64,000 nucleotides of DNA, taken from Treponema vincentii. Lineage in GTDB: Bacteria > Spirochaetota > Spirochaetia > Treponematales > Treponemataceae. The position numbers were made by a program, and so were the translations under genes. This document shows positions 28,408 to 38,103 of this stretch, piece by piece. The notes below the pieces were generated by a model. The model searched no databases. It was not told where the DNA came from and was given only the letters and a program-made list of their open reading frames with translations. Positions within the stretch are counted from its first letter, which is position 1, and every line of letters begins with the position of its first letter. Where the stretch lies: assembly GCF_018336815.1 (NCBI RefSeq), contig NZ_CP050497.1:62001-126000 (forward strand), read 5' to 3'.

Positions 28408-29229
28408 CTACTTCCGCCGTGAAACAATAAACCGATCCGAAGTATTCTTCTTCTTACGGGTTTTATATCCTTTACAAGGCTGACCCCACGGAGTAACAGG
28501 ATTACGTCCTTTTCCGCGTCCTTCACCACCACCAAGCGGGTGATCGACAGGGTTCATAGCCATACCGCGTACGGAAGGACGAACACCACGCCAACGAGCA
28601 CGCCCCGCCTTTCCTAAATTGATATTCATGTGATCGGCATTTCCAACTTCACCGATTGTTGCATAGCATTTTTTATGCACTAAGCGGGTCTCACCTGAAG
28701 GAAGGCGCAACGTTACATAATCACCTTCTTTTGCAGCAATAAGCGCAGCAGCGCCAGCGGAACGAGCCATTTGTCCACCCTTCCCCAGCGTCAACTCAAC
28801 ATTATGGACGGTAAAACCGACCGGTATGGATTCAAGCGGCAATGCATTCGCAAGCTCAAGCGCAGCCATTGCGCCGCTCATAATTTTTTGTCCAACCTTC
28901 AAACCTTTAGGAGCAAGGATGTATCGTTTTTCGCCATCGGCGTAAAAGATCAATGCGATATTTGCACTACGGTTCGGATCATATTCGATAGTTCGAACCG
29001 TACCCGGAATACCGTACTTATTGCGTTTAAAATCAATCTCGCGATACTTCCGCTTATGTCCACCGCCCTGATGCCGAACGGAAATACGCCCATGGCTATC
29101 CCGCCCTGCATTGGATTTTTTTCCGGTTGTAAGGCTTTTTTCAGGTTTCTGCGCAGTGATTTCATCCCGAAGCAAGTCAATTCGACCGCGCATACCCGGT
29201 GTTATAGGCTTATATAATTTAAGAGCCAT
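28408..29229 (-). CDS. rplB: 50S ribosomal protein L2
   Basis: [20 protein letters not shown] and [20 protein letters not shown] (containing the His implicated in peptidyl transfer) identify L2. The 273 residues are normal. Confidence 0.97.
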   Translation of the reverse strand: MALKLYKPITPGMRGRIDLLRDEITAQKPEKSLTTGKKSNAGRDSHGRISVRHQGGGHKRKYREIDFKRNKYGIPGTVRTIEYDPNRSANIALIFYADGEKRYILAPKGLKVGQKIMSGAMAALELANALPLESIPVGFTVHNVELTLGKGGQMARSAGAAALIAAKEGDYVTLRLPSGETRLVHKKCYATIGEVGNADHMNINLGKAGRARWRGVRPSVRGMAMNPVDHPLGGGEGRGKGRNPVTPWGQPCKGYKTRKKKNTSDRFIVSRRK

Positions 29230-29262
29230 TTATCTTCCCCTTCAAAGCAGCGATAAGTGCTG

Positions 29263-29547
29263 TTATGCACCTTCAAAAACTTTAATCGATTCGCCTTCAG
29301 CAAGCGTCACAATAGCTTTTTTCCAGCTTGCAGTTTTACCTGCCCGATAGCGAACTCGACGCATTTTTCCGTCGACGTTTACAACAGCACAATTAAGCAC
29401 TTTCACATTAAAAAGCTTCCGTACTGCTTCCTTAATCTGCACCTTTGTAGAGCGCGGATCCACCTTAAAAACATATTTACGCTGCTCACGCATCTCGTTT
29501 GATTTTTCCGTAAGCACAGGCGCTATAATAACATCAGTATATTGCAT
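29263..29547 (-). CDS. rplW: 50S ribosomal protein L23
   Basis: IIAPVLTEKSNEM and KYVFKVDPRSTKVQIKEAV mark L23, at the tunnel exit where trigger factor and SRP dock. It has 94 residues. The start overlaps the rplD stop by one base. Confidence 0.96.
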   Translation of the reverse strand: MQYTDVIIAPVLTEKSNEMREQRKYVFKVDPRSTKVQIKEAVRKLFNVKVLNCAVVNVDGKMRRVRYRAGKTASWKKAIVTLAEGESIKVFEGA

Positions 29548-30185
29548 TACTCAGCCCCCTCAGCCGCATAAAAGCTCGAAAGATTTTTTGCAGCAGACTC
29601 AAGCATCAGCACTTTCCGTCCATAAAACAGATCGTGCGCACGCAAACGGTTATACGTTAAAAACGACAGCGTAGGAATATTTCTTCCGGCACGCTTCAAC
29701 ATTGCATCATCATCTTTCAAAACAAGCACCGTGCGCTCATCCTGAACAAATGACTGCAATATTTTCACCAGATCTTTCGTTTTACCGGTTTCAACCGTAA
29801 AATCTTCTATAACAACAAGACGATCTTCATCCTGAGCTTTCAAGCTCAAAATAGACTTCATCGCCAACCGCTTTGCTTTTTTCGGAATTGCATAGCTGTA
29901 ATCACGCGGCTTCGGCCCAAAAATCGTACCGCCGCCGATTAGAAGCGGTGATTTTTTATCACCACGGCGGGCACGTCCCGTACCCTTCTGCTTATACGGC
30001 TTTGCATTGGAACCGTTTACCTCAGCACGACCTTTTGTACACGCCGTACCGACACGCATATTTGCTAATTCATTTGTAATGGCATAGTAAATGACATCTT
30101 CATTTACCGGCAAACCAAACACTGCATCGTTAAGTTCAATTGTCCGCAATTCCTTACCATCAATCGAATAGACTTTCTTTTCCAT
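29547..30185 (-). CDS. rplD: 50S ribosomal protein L4
   Basis: The extended loop KPYKQKGTGRARRGDKKSPL and GPKPRDYSYAIPKKAKRLA are typical of L4. In many bacteria L4 also autoregulates its operon through the leader RNA. The length is 212 residues. Confidence 0.96.
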   Translation of the reverse strand: MEKKVYSIDGKELRTIELNDAVFGLPVNEDVIYYAITNELANMRVGTACTKGRAEVNGSNAKPYKQKGTGRARRGDKKSPLLIGGGTIFGPKPRDYSYAIPKKAKRLAMKSILSLKAQDEDRLVVIEDFTVETGKTKDLVKILQSFVQDERTVLVLKDDDAMLKRAGRNIPTLSFLTYNRLRAHDLFYGRKVLMLESAAKNLSSFYAAEGAE

Positions 30186-30200
30186 TCTCTTCTCCTGCCG

Positions 30201-30827
30201 TTATCTTTCCCGTTTTACAGCGGATTTAAGGAACACAACCGCATCCTTTTTACCGGGAACGGAACCACGTACCATAACGACGCCCAATTCGGGATCTATT
30301 TTTTCAATCCGCAAATTCTGTACCGTTACTCGTTCGGCACCCATGTGACCGGGCATTTTAACGTTTTTAAACGATCGCCCCGGGCTGGTGCACTGCCCTG
30401 TCGAACCGGGCTCACGGTGAAATTTTGAACCGTGAGAAGCACGTCCACCGCCGAAACCATAGCGCCTTACAACACCCTGAAAGCCCTTTCCTTTTGAAAT
30501 CGCGGTAATATCAAGATACCGGACAGATTCCAAAACCTCAACGCCGATTTTTGCGCCAACGGTAACTTCTTTATCAAAACCTCTAAATTCTTTTAAAAGA
30601 CGAACAGGCGCAACACCTTCTGCAAATTGATTTGCATACACCTTTGAAACACGTCCTTCTTTTAATTCACCCGTTCCTAACACAACCGCTTCATAACCGA
30701 AATGATCCGCATCTTTTACTGCGACCACCGTATTCGGTACTACTTGCAAAACGGTAACAGGTGTCAGCCGCCCCTCGTCATCAAACAACTGGGTCATGCC
30801 GATTTTCTTACCAATCAGACCAACCAT
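30201..30827 (-). CDS. rplC: 50S ribosomal protein L3
   Basis: MVGLIGKKIGMTQLFDDEGR, GFGGGRASHGSKFHREPGST (with the Gln-site region GQCTSPGR) and MPGHMGAERVTVQNL identify L3. It has 208 residues. Confidence 0.97.
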   Translation of the reverse strand: MVGLIGKKIGMTQLFDDEGRLTPVTVLQVVPNTVVAVKDADHFGYEAVVLGTGELKEGRVSKVYANQFAEGVAPVRLLKEFRGFDKEVTVGAKIGVEVLESVRYLDITAISKGKGFQGVVRRYGFGGGRASHGSKFHREPGSTGQCTSPGRSFKNVKMPGHMGAERVTVQNLRIEKIDPELGVVMVRGSVPGKKDAVVFLKSAVKRER

Positions 30828-30899
30828 AACTCATAACTCCTTGAGAAACTCCCGCTTCTCCGGTACGCACATCCTGATTAAATGCCGTCTACCGTTCTT

Positions 30900-31208
30900 T
30901 TATTGTTTAATTTCTACATCAACCCCTGCCGAAAGCTCCAATGCCATTAAAGCATTCATCACTTCTGCAGAAGGTTCAATAATATCGATCAATCGTTTGT
31001 GCGTCCGCATTTCAAACTGCTCACGCGACTTTTTATTTACGTGCGGAGAGCGAAGCACGGTAAATTTATTAATGCGCGTAGGAAGCGGAACAGGCCCCAA
31101 CACCTTCGCCCCAACCTTCTGCACAGCTTGCACAATTGCTTTAGAACTTTGATCAACCAACTCAACATCAAATCCGCGAAGCTTAACGCGAATCTTTTCC
31201 TTAGCCAT
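30900..31208 (-). CDS. rpsJ: 30S ribosomal protein S10
   Basis: [20 protein letters not shown] and [20 protein letters not shown] mark S10 (NusE), also an antitermination partner of NusB. ATG 31208 with GGAGG 5 nt upstream is chosen over the frame start at 31229. This gives 102 residues. Confidence 0.97.
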   Translation of the reverse strand: MAKEKIRVKLRGFDVELVDQSSKAIVQAVQKVGAKVLGPVPLPTRINKFTVLRSPHVNKKSREQFEMRTHKRLIDIIEPSAEVMNALMALELSAGVDVEIKQ

Positions 31209-31220
31209 ATTTCCTCCGTA

Positions 31221-31260
31221 CAAAAACAAGCGGCCGAATAGCGCCTACCCGACCGCCCTG
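31221..31260 (-). terminator. Partial terminator between tuf and rpsJ
   Basis: On the minus strand CAGGGCGGTCG and CGGCCGCTTG form an imperfect GC-rich stem followed by TTTTTG, placed right after the tuf stop. Leaky termination here would give more tuf than ribosomal-protein mRNA. Confidence 0.6.
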
Positions 31261-31267
31261 TTTTTTA

Positions 31268-32455
31268 TTACGCTAAAATCTCCGTAACCTGTCCGGAGGC
31301 GATAGTCCGGCCGCCTTCACGAATAGCAAGCTTAAGCCCCTTATCCATAGCGATAGGATGGATCAGCTCACCGATAATCTTAGTATTATCACCCGGCTTA
31401 ACCATATCAACTCCCTCAGGCAGCGTAACGGTTCCGGTAATATCGGTCGTTCTGAAATAGAACTGCGGACGATACCCTGAGAAGAACGGGCTATGACGAC
31501 CACCTTCATCCTTCGAAAGAACGTAAATCTGTGCTTCAAACTTGGTGTGAGGCTGAATTGAACCCGGCTTAGCCAACACCTGACCTCTTTCAACTTCTTT
31601 CTTATCAACACCACGAAGCAAGAGACCAACGTTATCACCAGCCATACCCTGATCAAGCAGCTTGTTGAACATTTCGATACCGGTAATAACTGTTTTCTTC
31701 GTCGGTTTAATACCGACAATTTCAACTTCGTCGTTAAGGTTGATAACACCACGCTCGATACGTCCGGTAACAACAGTACCACGTCCGGAAATCGTGAAGA
31801 TATCTTCAATCGGCATCAAGAAAGGCTTTGCATCATCGCGGACAGGATCAGCGAAGTAATTATCCATGGTCTCCAGCAACTCATCGATACAAGCAGTATC
31901 TTCAACGGAAGCACCGTCAGCCAACGCCTTAAATGCGGAACCTTTGATAATCGGCGTATCGCGGGGGAAGCCGTAAGATTCGAGAGTTTCGCGAACTTCT
32001 TCCTCTACCAATTCGATAAGCTCAGGATCGTCAACAAGGTCAACCTTATTAAGGAAAACAATAATAGAAGGAACACCAACCTGACGAGCAAGTAGGATAT
32101 GCTCTTTGGTCTGAGGCATAACCGAGTCCGGAGCCGAAACAACAAGAATTGCACCGTCCATCTGAGCGGCACCGGTGATCATGTTCTTAACATAGTCAGC
32201 GTGTCCGGGACAGTCAATGTGCGCATAGTGGCGCTTGTCGGACTGATACTCCAAGTGACGAGTATTAATAGTAATACCGCGAGCCTTTTCCTCCGGTGCA
32301 TTATCAATCTCATCATATTTAAGAAGCTTATCACCATACTTCTTTGCACAATGAGTAGTGATCGCTGCCGAAAGAGTTGTCTTACCATGGTCAACGTGAC
32401 CGATGGTACCAACATTCATGTGAACTTTTGTTCTCTCGAACTTTTCCTTTGCCAT
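31268..32455 (-). CDS. tuf: Elongation factor Tu
   Basis: The 395-residue GTPase has GHVDHGKTT (P-loop), DCPGHADYV and NKVD in domain I, and domains II/III ending [14 protein letters not shown]. It delivers aminoacyl-tRNA to the ribosome. ATG 32455 has AGGAGG 6 nt upstream; the frame remains open to 32650 only by chance through the leader. It heads the ribosomal operon. Confidence 0.98.
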   Translation of the reverse strand: MAKEKFERTKVHMNVGTIGHVDHGKTTLSAAITTHCAKKYGDKLLKYDEIDNAPEEKARGITINTRHLEYQSDKRHYAHIDCPGHADYVKNMITGAAQMDGAILVVSAPDSVMPQTKEHILLARQVGVPSIIVFLNKVDLVDDPELIELVEEEVRETLESYGFPRDTPIIKGSAFKALADGASVEDTACIDELLETMDNYFADPVRDDAKPFLMPIEDIFTISGRGTVVTGRIERGVINLNDEVEIVGIKPTKKTVITGIEMFNKLLDQGMAGDNVGLLLRGVDKKEVERGQVLAKPGSIQPHTKFEAQIYVLSKDEGGRHSPFFSGYRPQFYFRTTDITGTVTLPEGVDMVKPGDNTKIIGELIHPIAMDKGLKLAIREGGRTIASGQVTEILA

Positions 32456-32846
32456 GTAAATCCTCCTAACAGACAATAGGCAACTAACAAAACCCCGCCC
32501 ATCAAACAGCGAGACCATTTCCATATTGAAATGAAAAAAAATGTTACAAATCGGATACCAAATACAGAAAAGAATAGAATGAAGGACAATCAGACAGTAA
32601 ACACCGTTACAAAAGACGTGTTGCACAAGCCTGTCATAGCAATTCGACAAGCCTTATTCGGATCCACCTGATCATCATCAGAATCCATTCCGATGACTGG
32701 TTTGGCATCCTGCAGAGTAATAGGGCACGCCCCTTAATGCTTTCAACAGCATTAACGCGGAAACCTGCCTTAAAAAGGCTTTACGGCACCGGAAAACTCT
32801 TAAAGAATACCGGACAAACAGTATTCAGCCGTTTATCCAATTGAAC
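32456..32846 (-). promoter_or_regulatory. Long structured leader of the tuf/ribosomal operon
   Basis: About 390 nt separate the predicted transcription start from tuf. Going 5' to 3' on the minus strand it contains small stems at 32767-32779 (GCCTT/AAGGC), 32736-32753 (AATGC/GCATT) and 32723-32733 (GGGGC/GCCC). No gene or known regulatory RNA was recognised. Feedback by a ribosomal protein, or processing, is plausible. Confidence 0.5.
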
Positions 32847-32852
32847 GGAACG

Positions 32853-32882
32853 ACTATACTATTTTGAATAATAAATGTCAAG
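32853..32882 (-). promoter_or_regulatory. Main promoter of the tuf-S10-spc-alpha operon
   Basis: Minus strand TTGACA (32882-32877), an 18-bp spacer and TATAGT (32858-32853) form a strong sigma-70-type promoter. This is the only such promoter seen before the 27-gene cluster. Confidence 0.8.
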
Positions 32883-32967
32883 GACTTTTGAAAATACACG
32901 GCCTATCCATCTATATAAATTGTAAGAGGTATGGCAACGCGCTCTTTCATTTTTCCCCATCGGCTAG

Positions 32968-32973
32968 TATAAT
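32968..32973 (+). promoter_or_regulatory. -10 box of the DUF4139 gene
   Basis: A perfect TATAAT lies 25 bp before ATG 32998. The -35 region (TTTCAT) is weak. A start near 32980 rules out the in-frame ATG at 32980 and supports ATG 32998. Confidence 0.5.
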
Positions 32974-32997
32974 CAGTATATGAATAAGGGAGTTTTA

Positions 32998-35016
32998 ATG
33001 AAGAATATGATTTTTACGATTTTATCTGCTGCTTGTATAGTCGGCGCCGCAGCCGATCCTGCGAAAAACTTTAGTGCGGACGATATTCCGCTTAAAAAGG
33101 TAACGCTGTACTCATCGGGCGTTGCGCACTATGTACATGAAGGGACGGTTTCCGGTTCGGGGAATATAGAACTTCTGTTCTCGCCCGCTCAAATTAACGA
33201 TGTGCTAAAGTCTCTTGTCGTTACGGATCCGTGCGCAAAAAGTTTAGCAGTCAATTATCAGTCCGAGGACACGCTGAGAAAAACGCTGGAAAGTTTAAAA
33301 ATAGACCTTTCCGCCGCTACAACACTCTACGATATTTTAAAAGCGCAAAAGGGCGCCGAAGTGGAACTGTTTACGCCTCATCAAATTATCGGAAAGATTT
33401 TAAGCGTCGATAAAAACAGCTCAAAAGAAACGGATACTTTCTTTATTTCGCTTGCAGCGAAAGACGGCATTCATATTATCGCCTTTTCGGACATTCAGTC
33501 TTTCACATTTACCGATAAAAAACGAAATGAAGATTTGAACACCGCTTTGGCGCTTATCCTCGACGCTTCGGCAAAGAACCGCAAAAAACTGGACATTAAA
33601 ATCGATGCGCAAGGTGAACGGAAAATCGGTCTTTCTTATGTTATGGAAGCGCCGGTATGGAAAGCAAGTTATCGGCTCGACATGGGTACCGATAAAGCGG
33701 CGTTTCAGGCATGGGCGATTATCGACAATTCAACCGACCTCGACTGGAAGAATATTACGCTTACCCTCACAACGGGAAGGCCGGTCGGTTTTACGCAAAA
33801 CCTCTATGCCCCCTACTATACGTATCGCCCCGAAGTGCCGCTTGCAATTGCACAAGCCGCCGAAGCAGAAACTTTTGATTCGGCTGATAGAGCGGTCGAA
33901 TATGCCGCAGCTATGCCGCTTGCGGAAAAACGGTCGGCGATGATGAAAAAAGAGGCTTATGGATATGTCGCCGCAGAATATGATGAAGCGGAGTATGATG
34001 ACTTACAGGAAAAAAACAATTCCGCCTATTTTGAAAATCAGACCGAAGCAGGTGATGCGGGAGAAATGTTTGCCTTTACGCCGTCAAAACCCGTTACGCT
34101 TGAGCGGCAGCAAAGTATGATGATTCCGCTCACTCTTGCCTCTCTTCCTGCGGAAAAGTATTCGGTATTTTCATCCATTCCATACAACGAGCGTGTTAAT
34201 CCTAAGTTCTGCATCAGTATTGAAAACACATCAGGCTTAAAACTTCCTGCCGGCCCCATTACGGTTCTTGACGGGGGTGAATATGCAGGCGATGCTCTTT
34301 TGGAGTTTTTACCCGAAGCTGAAAAACGCCTGATCGCTTACGGAGACGATATTGAAGTAACCGGTTCAAAGCGAGCCGATTCCACAAGGACGATTGAAAC
34401 CGTAAAGATGGCTGACGGAGTGATGACAACGTCGTACCGGCAAGTCCAAAGCACGATTTATTTGATACGAAATGCCAATAAAAAAGAGAGAACCGTTATT
34501 GTTGAACACGCAAAGAACGCAGGGTTTGAGCTGACATCAAAACAAGCTCTTGCGGAAACGACTGCAAACAAATATCGGTTTAAGTTTAAAGCTGCAGGCA
34601 ATACCGGTACCGAGCTAAAAGTAGAAGAAGCTCGCACCTATCAATCAACTCAAAAAATATTCGATATGAATTCAAATACATTCATTTCCTACACGACCAA
34701 TGCCGAAATTCCCGAAAAAGTACGGAAGGCATTTGCGTCTATTATAACGGAGAAAGAAAAGGTTTCCGCGGCGGAAAAAGCCCTAAAGACTTTGCAGGAT
34801 CGTCAGACGGAAATCGGAAAGGAACAAGACCGTGTACGTAGGAATCTTGAGGCGGTCGGTTCTGAAAGTCAGCAGGGTAGAGCGTTCTTAACCAAGCTGC
34901 TCAAGCTCGAAACCGAACTGGACGAGTTGAAAACAGACATCACAACCGCAACGGAGCAGCTCACCAACGCACAGCAAGACTTTACCGCATTCGTAAAGAA
35001 TATCAGGATCGAATAA
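32998..35016 (+). CDS. DUF4139 domain-containing exported protein
   Basis: The ~672-residue protein has an N-terminal hydrophobic signal-like segment. A DUF4139 body follows: VTLYSSGVAHYVHEG near the N-terminus, EAPVWKASYRLDM near 215, and DWKNITLTLTTGRPVGF near 245. A C-terminal coiled coil (about 580-665, EKEKVSAAEKALKTLQDRQ) closes it. ATG 32998 is chosen because AGGGAG stands 6 nt before it. The function of DUF4139 proteins is poorly defined; they are exported, with intercalated helical insertions. It is transcribed away from the tuf operon. Downstream, a GTG-started molybdopterin-binding gene follows after 12 nt, so these may share an mRNA though functions look unrelated. Confidence 0.8.
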   Translation: MKNMIFTILSAACIVGAAADPAKNFSADDIPLKKVTLYSSGVAHYVHEGTVSGSGNIELLFSPAQINDVLKSLVVTDPCAKSLAVNYQSEDTLRKTLESLKIDLSAATTLYDILKAQKGAEVELFTPHQIIGKILSVDKNSSKETDTFFISLAAKDGIHIIAFSDIQSFTFTDKKRNEDLNTALALILDASAKNRKKLDIKIDAQGERKIGLSYVMEAPVWKASYRLDMGTDKAAFQAWAIIDNSTDLDWKNITLTLTTGRPVGFTQNLYAPYYTYRPEVPLAIAQAAEAETFDSADRAVEYAAAMPLAEKRSAMMKKEAYGYVAAEYDEAEYDDLQEKNNSAYFENQTEAGDAGEMFAFTPSKPVTLERQQSMMIPLTLASLPAEKYSVFSSIPYNERVNPKFCISIENTSGLKLPAGPITVLDGGEYAGDALLEFLPEAEKRLIAYGDDIEVTGSKRADSTRTIETVKMADGVMTTSYRQVQSTIYLIRNANKKERTVIVEHAKNAGFELTSKQALAETTANKYRFKFKAAGNTGTELKVEEARTYQSTQKIFDMNSNTFISYTTNAEIPEKVRKAFASIITEKEKVSAAEKALKTLQDRQTEIGKEQDRVRRNLEAVGSESQQGRAFLTKLLKLETELDELKTDITTATEQLTNAQQDFTAFVKNIRIE

Positions 35017-35028
35017 AGGAGCATCGTA

Positions 35029-36006
35029 GTGAAAGAAATACCGCTTTCCGAGGCGGTCGGGCATGTGTTGTGCCACGACCTGACTCAGATTATCGTAGGG
35101 GTGTCGAAGGACGCTCGGTTTAGAAAGGGACATATTGTTACGGAGGAGGACATTCCGGTGCTTCGCTCGATGGGCAAGGAACACTTGTTCGTTTGGGAAA
35201 AGAGTGAAAACCTGCTGCATGAGGATGAAGGGGCTGAAGTTCTGGCAGCAGCGGCGATGGGGAAAAATCTGGAAAAAACCGCCCCCAAGGAAGGCAAGAT
35301 TGAGTTGAAGGCAACGGTTGACGGTATGCTTAAAATCGATACCGACCGGCTCTTTGCAATCAACAAGCTCGGCAAGGTGATGATTGCAACGCAGCGCAAT
35401 TATGTGCCGCTTAAAAAAGGACAGACGGCGGCGGGAATGCGGGTTATTCCGCTTCTTATCGAAAAAGAAAAAATGGCTGAGGTGGCTGCGATTGCCGATG
35501 CCGCCAATCCGCTGATGTCCGTCATCCCTTACAGCATCAAAACCTGTACCATTTTGGTAACGGGGCACGAAGTTCTGACAGGGGTTATTAAAGATACCTT
35601 TGCACCGGTCGTGCAGGCAAAGCTGGCAGAGTACGGCGTGGAAACGTTAAAAACCGTAAACACCGGAGACGACGTGGAAACTATTACGGCGGAGATACAA
35701 AAAGCCATACAAGCAGGTTCCCAGATGGTACTCTGCACAGGGGGCATGAGTGTCGACCCCGACGATAAAACCCCCGCCGCTATCCGCGCAAGCGGCGCGC
35801 GTATCGTCAGCTACGGTGCCCCCGTCCTTCCCGGCGCAATGATGCTGTTGGCATACGCGGGCGATGTTCCTATCGCGGGGCTGCCCGGCTGTGTGATGTA
35901 TGCCAAGCGCACCGTCTTCGATCGGCTGTTGCCGCGTATCCTTGCCCGCGACCCCATTACCGTTGAAGATATTGCGCTCTTGGGAGAGGGCGGCTTATGC
36001 CCGTAA
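35029..36006 (+). CDS. Molybdopterin-binding (MoeA-like) protein
   Basis: The 325-residue protein starts at GTG 35029 with AAGGAG upstream. The C-terminal half is a MoCF-biosynthesis domain (TGHEVLTGVIKDTFAPVV, VLCTGGMSVDPDDKTPAAIR, GLPGCVMYAKRTVFDRLLP), where MoeA and MogA bind molybdopterin. The N-terminal half is shorter than in MoeA (~400 residues), so it belongs to the abbreviated molybdopterin-binding family and not to classic MoeA. It overlaps the MogA/MoaB-like gene by 10 nt and leads into modABC, pointing to molybdenum-cofactor synthesis. Confidence 0.85.
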   Translation: MKEIPLSEAVGHVLCHDLTQIIVGVSKDARFRKGHIVTEEDIPVLRSMGKEHLFVWEKSENLLHEDEGAEVLAAAAMGKNLEKTAPKEGKIELKATVDGMLKIDTDRLFAINKLGKVMIATQRNYVPLKKGQTAAGMRVIPLLIEKEKMAEVAAIADAANPLMSVIPYSIKTCTILVTGHEVLTGVIKDTFAPVVQAKLAEYGVETLKTVNTGDDVETITAEIQKAIQAGSQMVLCTGGMSVDPDDKTPAAIRASGARIVSYGAPVLPGAMMLLAYAGDVPIAGLPGCVMYAKRTVFDRLLPRILARDPITVEDIALLGEGGLCP

Positions 36007-36536
36007 CCGACAGCACCGTCCAAAACAGTAGCCCTACCCGGTATAGAGCGGCTATTATCTGCGCGTCCGACCGGTGCTTTCAGGGCTTGCGTAAAGATGT
36101 AAGCAGCCCTATAATAGCCGAAATACTCACCGGTCAAGGATATGAGATTACCGCTACGGTAATGCTCCCCGACGAGTACGAAGCGCTGCGGAAGGCGATG
36201 GTACGCATAGCCGATGAAGGCAGCGCCGACCTTATCGTTACAACAGGCGGCACCGGACTCGCTCCCCGCGATGTAACCCCTGAAGCGACCGCTGCGGTTA
36301 TCGACCGCGCCGTCCCCGGTATCCCAGAAGCAATGCGTGTGGAAAGCATGAAAATAACACCGCACGGAATGCTTTCTCGCGGTATAGCAGGTATACGAAA
36401 ACGCACACTGATTATCAACCTTCCCGGAAGTCCCAAGGCGGTAAAGGAAAATCTTTACTGCATTCTACCCGCTTTGGATCACGCACTTTTGATGCTTACC
36501 GGCGGCACGCAGGATTGCGCCCCAGCCGAAGTATAA
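35997..36536 (+). CDS. MogA/MoaB-family molybdopterin adenylyltransferase
   Basis: The 179-residue MoCF domain contains AAIICASDRCFQGLRKD, VTTGGTGLAPRDVTPEAT and LIINLPGSPKAVKENL, the molybdopterin-binding pattern. Family members adenylate molybdopterin before metal insertion. It overlaps the preceding gene and lies 58 nt before modA. I cannot separate MogA from MoaB by eye. Confidence 0.9.
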   Translation: MPVTDSTVQNSSPTRYRAAIICASDRCFQGLRKDVSSPIIAEILTGQGYEITATVMLPDEYEALRKAMVRIADEGSADLIVTTGGTGLAPRDVTPEATAAVIDRAVPGIPEAMRVESMKITPHGMLSRGIAGIRKRTLIINLPGSPKAVKENLYCILPALDHALLMLTGGTQDCAPAEV

Positions 36537-36594
36537 TAATCAAGGAAACTGTCCAACGCAAACATTTTCGGAAGTTTCCGCTAAGGAGTATCTT

Positions 36595-37383
36595 ATGAAG
36601 AAAACCGTTGTAGCGCTGCTTATCGGCAGCATCATACTTGCCCCGCTCTGCGCGGGAGGCAGTAAAGATCAGACTAGTGCCGCCAAAAAGACGGAAATTA
36701 TGCTGTCGGCAGCAGCCAGTTTGAAGGACTGTATTCAGGAGCTTTCGGCCATGTACACCGAAAAAAATCCGCAGGTAACCATTACCATGAATTTCGGTGC
36801 ATCGGGAGCCTTGCAGCAGCAGATTGAACAGGGCGCTCCCGCAGATGTTTTCTTTTCCGCCGGTATTAAGCAGATGAATGCGCTCAAGGAAAAGGGGATG
36901 ATGATAGATTCAAGTGTAAAGAACATCCTTGAAAATAAAGTTGTTCTGATTACCCCCAAAAACGCAGCCGCCCTTGATTTCTTTGAAGACCTCGCCAAAA
37001 GCTCCGTAAAGAAAATCGGCGTCGGCGAACCGAAATCCGTACCGGTCGGGCAGTATACCGAACAGATTTTTCAAAATCTCGGCCTTACCGATAAGGTTGC
37101 TTCCAAGCTTATCTTTGCAAAAGATGTCCGCGAAGTCCTTTCGTGGGTAGAAACAGGCAACGTCGATGCAGGCGTCGTATACGAAACCGATGCGAAGATC
37201 AGCAAGGATGTTACCATCTGTTCAACCGCGCCCGAAGGCAGCCATAAAAAAGTTATCTATCCGATCGGTGTTGTAAAGGCAAGCGCTCATGCGGCCGAAG
37301 CGCAGAAGTTTGTAGACTTCCTATTCTCCGACGCGGCAAAAGAAGTCTTTGCACGTTACGGATTCACCGTTATTTCCAAGTAA
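36595..37383 (+). CDS. modA: Molybdate ABC transporter, periplasmic binding protein
   Basis: The 262-residue protein has an N-terminal signal (LIGSIILAPLCAGGSKD). LCAG would be a weak lipobox, so it may be a lipoprotein. MLSAAASLKDCIQELSAMY, NFGASGALQQQIEQGAPADV and VFFSAGIKQMN are ModA motifs; the serines bind the oxyanion. AAGGAG precedes the ATG. Tungstate as ligand is possible. Starts modABC. Confidence 0.93.
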   Translation: MKKTVVALLIGSIILAPLCAGGSKDQTSAAKKTEIMLSAAASLKDCIQELSAMYTEKNPQVTITMNFGASGALQQQIEQGAPADVFFSAGIKQMNALKEKGMMIDSSVKNILENKVVLITPKNAAALDFFEDLAKSSVKKIGVGEPKSVPVGQYTEQIFQNLGLTDKVASKLIFAKDVREVLSWVETGNVDAGVVYETDAKISKDVTICSTAPEGSHKKVIYPIGVVKASAHAAEAQKFVDFLFSDAAKEVFARYGFTVISK

Positions 37384-37443
37384 CTTTCATTGTCTATATC
37401 AGTTCGGCTGAAACCGGACTGATACGCAAGGATTACCTGCACT

Positions 37444-38103
37444 ATGTTTGACTACGCGCCGCTTTTTATCTCGCTGCGCGCAGCTGTCCTTTCCGGTATT
37501 TTCGTATTCATACTGGGAACGGCAGCGGCGCGGCTCTGTTTGAATATCCGCGGTAAATTACTCGTTCTTATCGATGTACTCTTTACCTTGCCGATGGTAT
37601 TGCCGCCGACGGTACTGGGCTTTTTCCTACTCGTCATATTCGGACGGAACAGTCCGATCGGTATGCTGCTCGCAAAAGCAGGAATTTCGCTCATATTTAC
37701 CTGGCAGGCAACGGTTATTGCCTCGATCGTGGTTTCGTTCCCGCTGATGTACAAGGGAGCAAAGGGCGCGTTGGAACAGGTAAATGAGGATCACGTGTGG
37801 GCGGCGCGCACCCTCGGCATGAGCGAGCTTTCTATCTTTATCCGCATTATGCTGCCTGAAGCATGGCCGGGCATTCTTGCAGGGCTTGCATTGAGCTTTG
37901 CCCGCTCGCTCGGCGAATTCGGTGCGACGCTGCTGGTTGCCGGAAATATCCCTAGACGTACTCAAACCATCCCGATGGCTATTTACTTTGCGACCGCCGG
38001 CGGCGATATGCACACGGCGTGGGTATGGGTCGGCGTCATAACCGCCGTTTCATGCGCGGCGCTTTTCATCATGAATATGTTTTCGAGGGAAAAACGGGTA
38101 TGA
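37444..38103 (+). CDS. modB: Molybdate ABC transporter permease
   Basis: The 219-residue inner-membrane protein has five to six hydrophobic segments. The ABC-permease coupling motif WAAR-TLGMSELSIFIRIMLP lies near residue 120, and RSLGEFGATLLVAGNIP near 157 is diagnostic of ModB. Its stop overlaps the modC start as ATGA. Confidence 0.95.
   Translation: MFDYAPLFISLRAAVLSGIFVFILGTAAARLCLNIRGKLLVLIDVLFTLPMVLPPTVLGFFLLVIFGRNSPIGMLLAKAGISLIFTWQATVIASIVVSFPLMYKGAKGALEQVNEDHVWAARTLGMSELSIFIRIMLPEAWPGILAGLALSFARSLGEFGATLLVAGNIPRRTQTIPMAIYFATAGGDMHTAWVWVGVITAVSCAALFIMNMFSREKRV

Noticed and set aside
32456..32650. N-terminal extension of EF-Tu to 32650
   Set aside because: The extension is hydrophobic and Cys-rich with no similarity to EF-Tu, and the strong ribosome-binding site is at 32455.
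32560..32680. A 32-codon frame ([14 protein letters not shown]...) in the tuf leader
   Set aside because: No convincing ribosome-binding site and short length; could be a leader peptide but is not supported.
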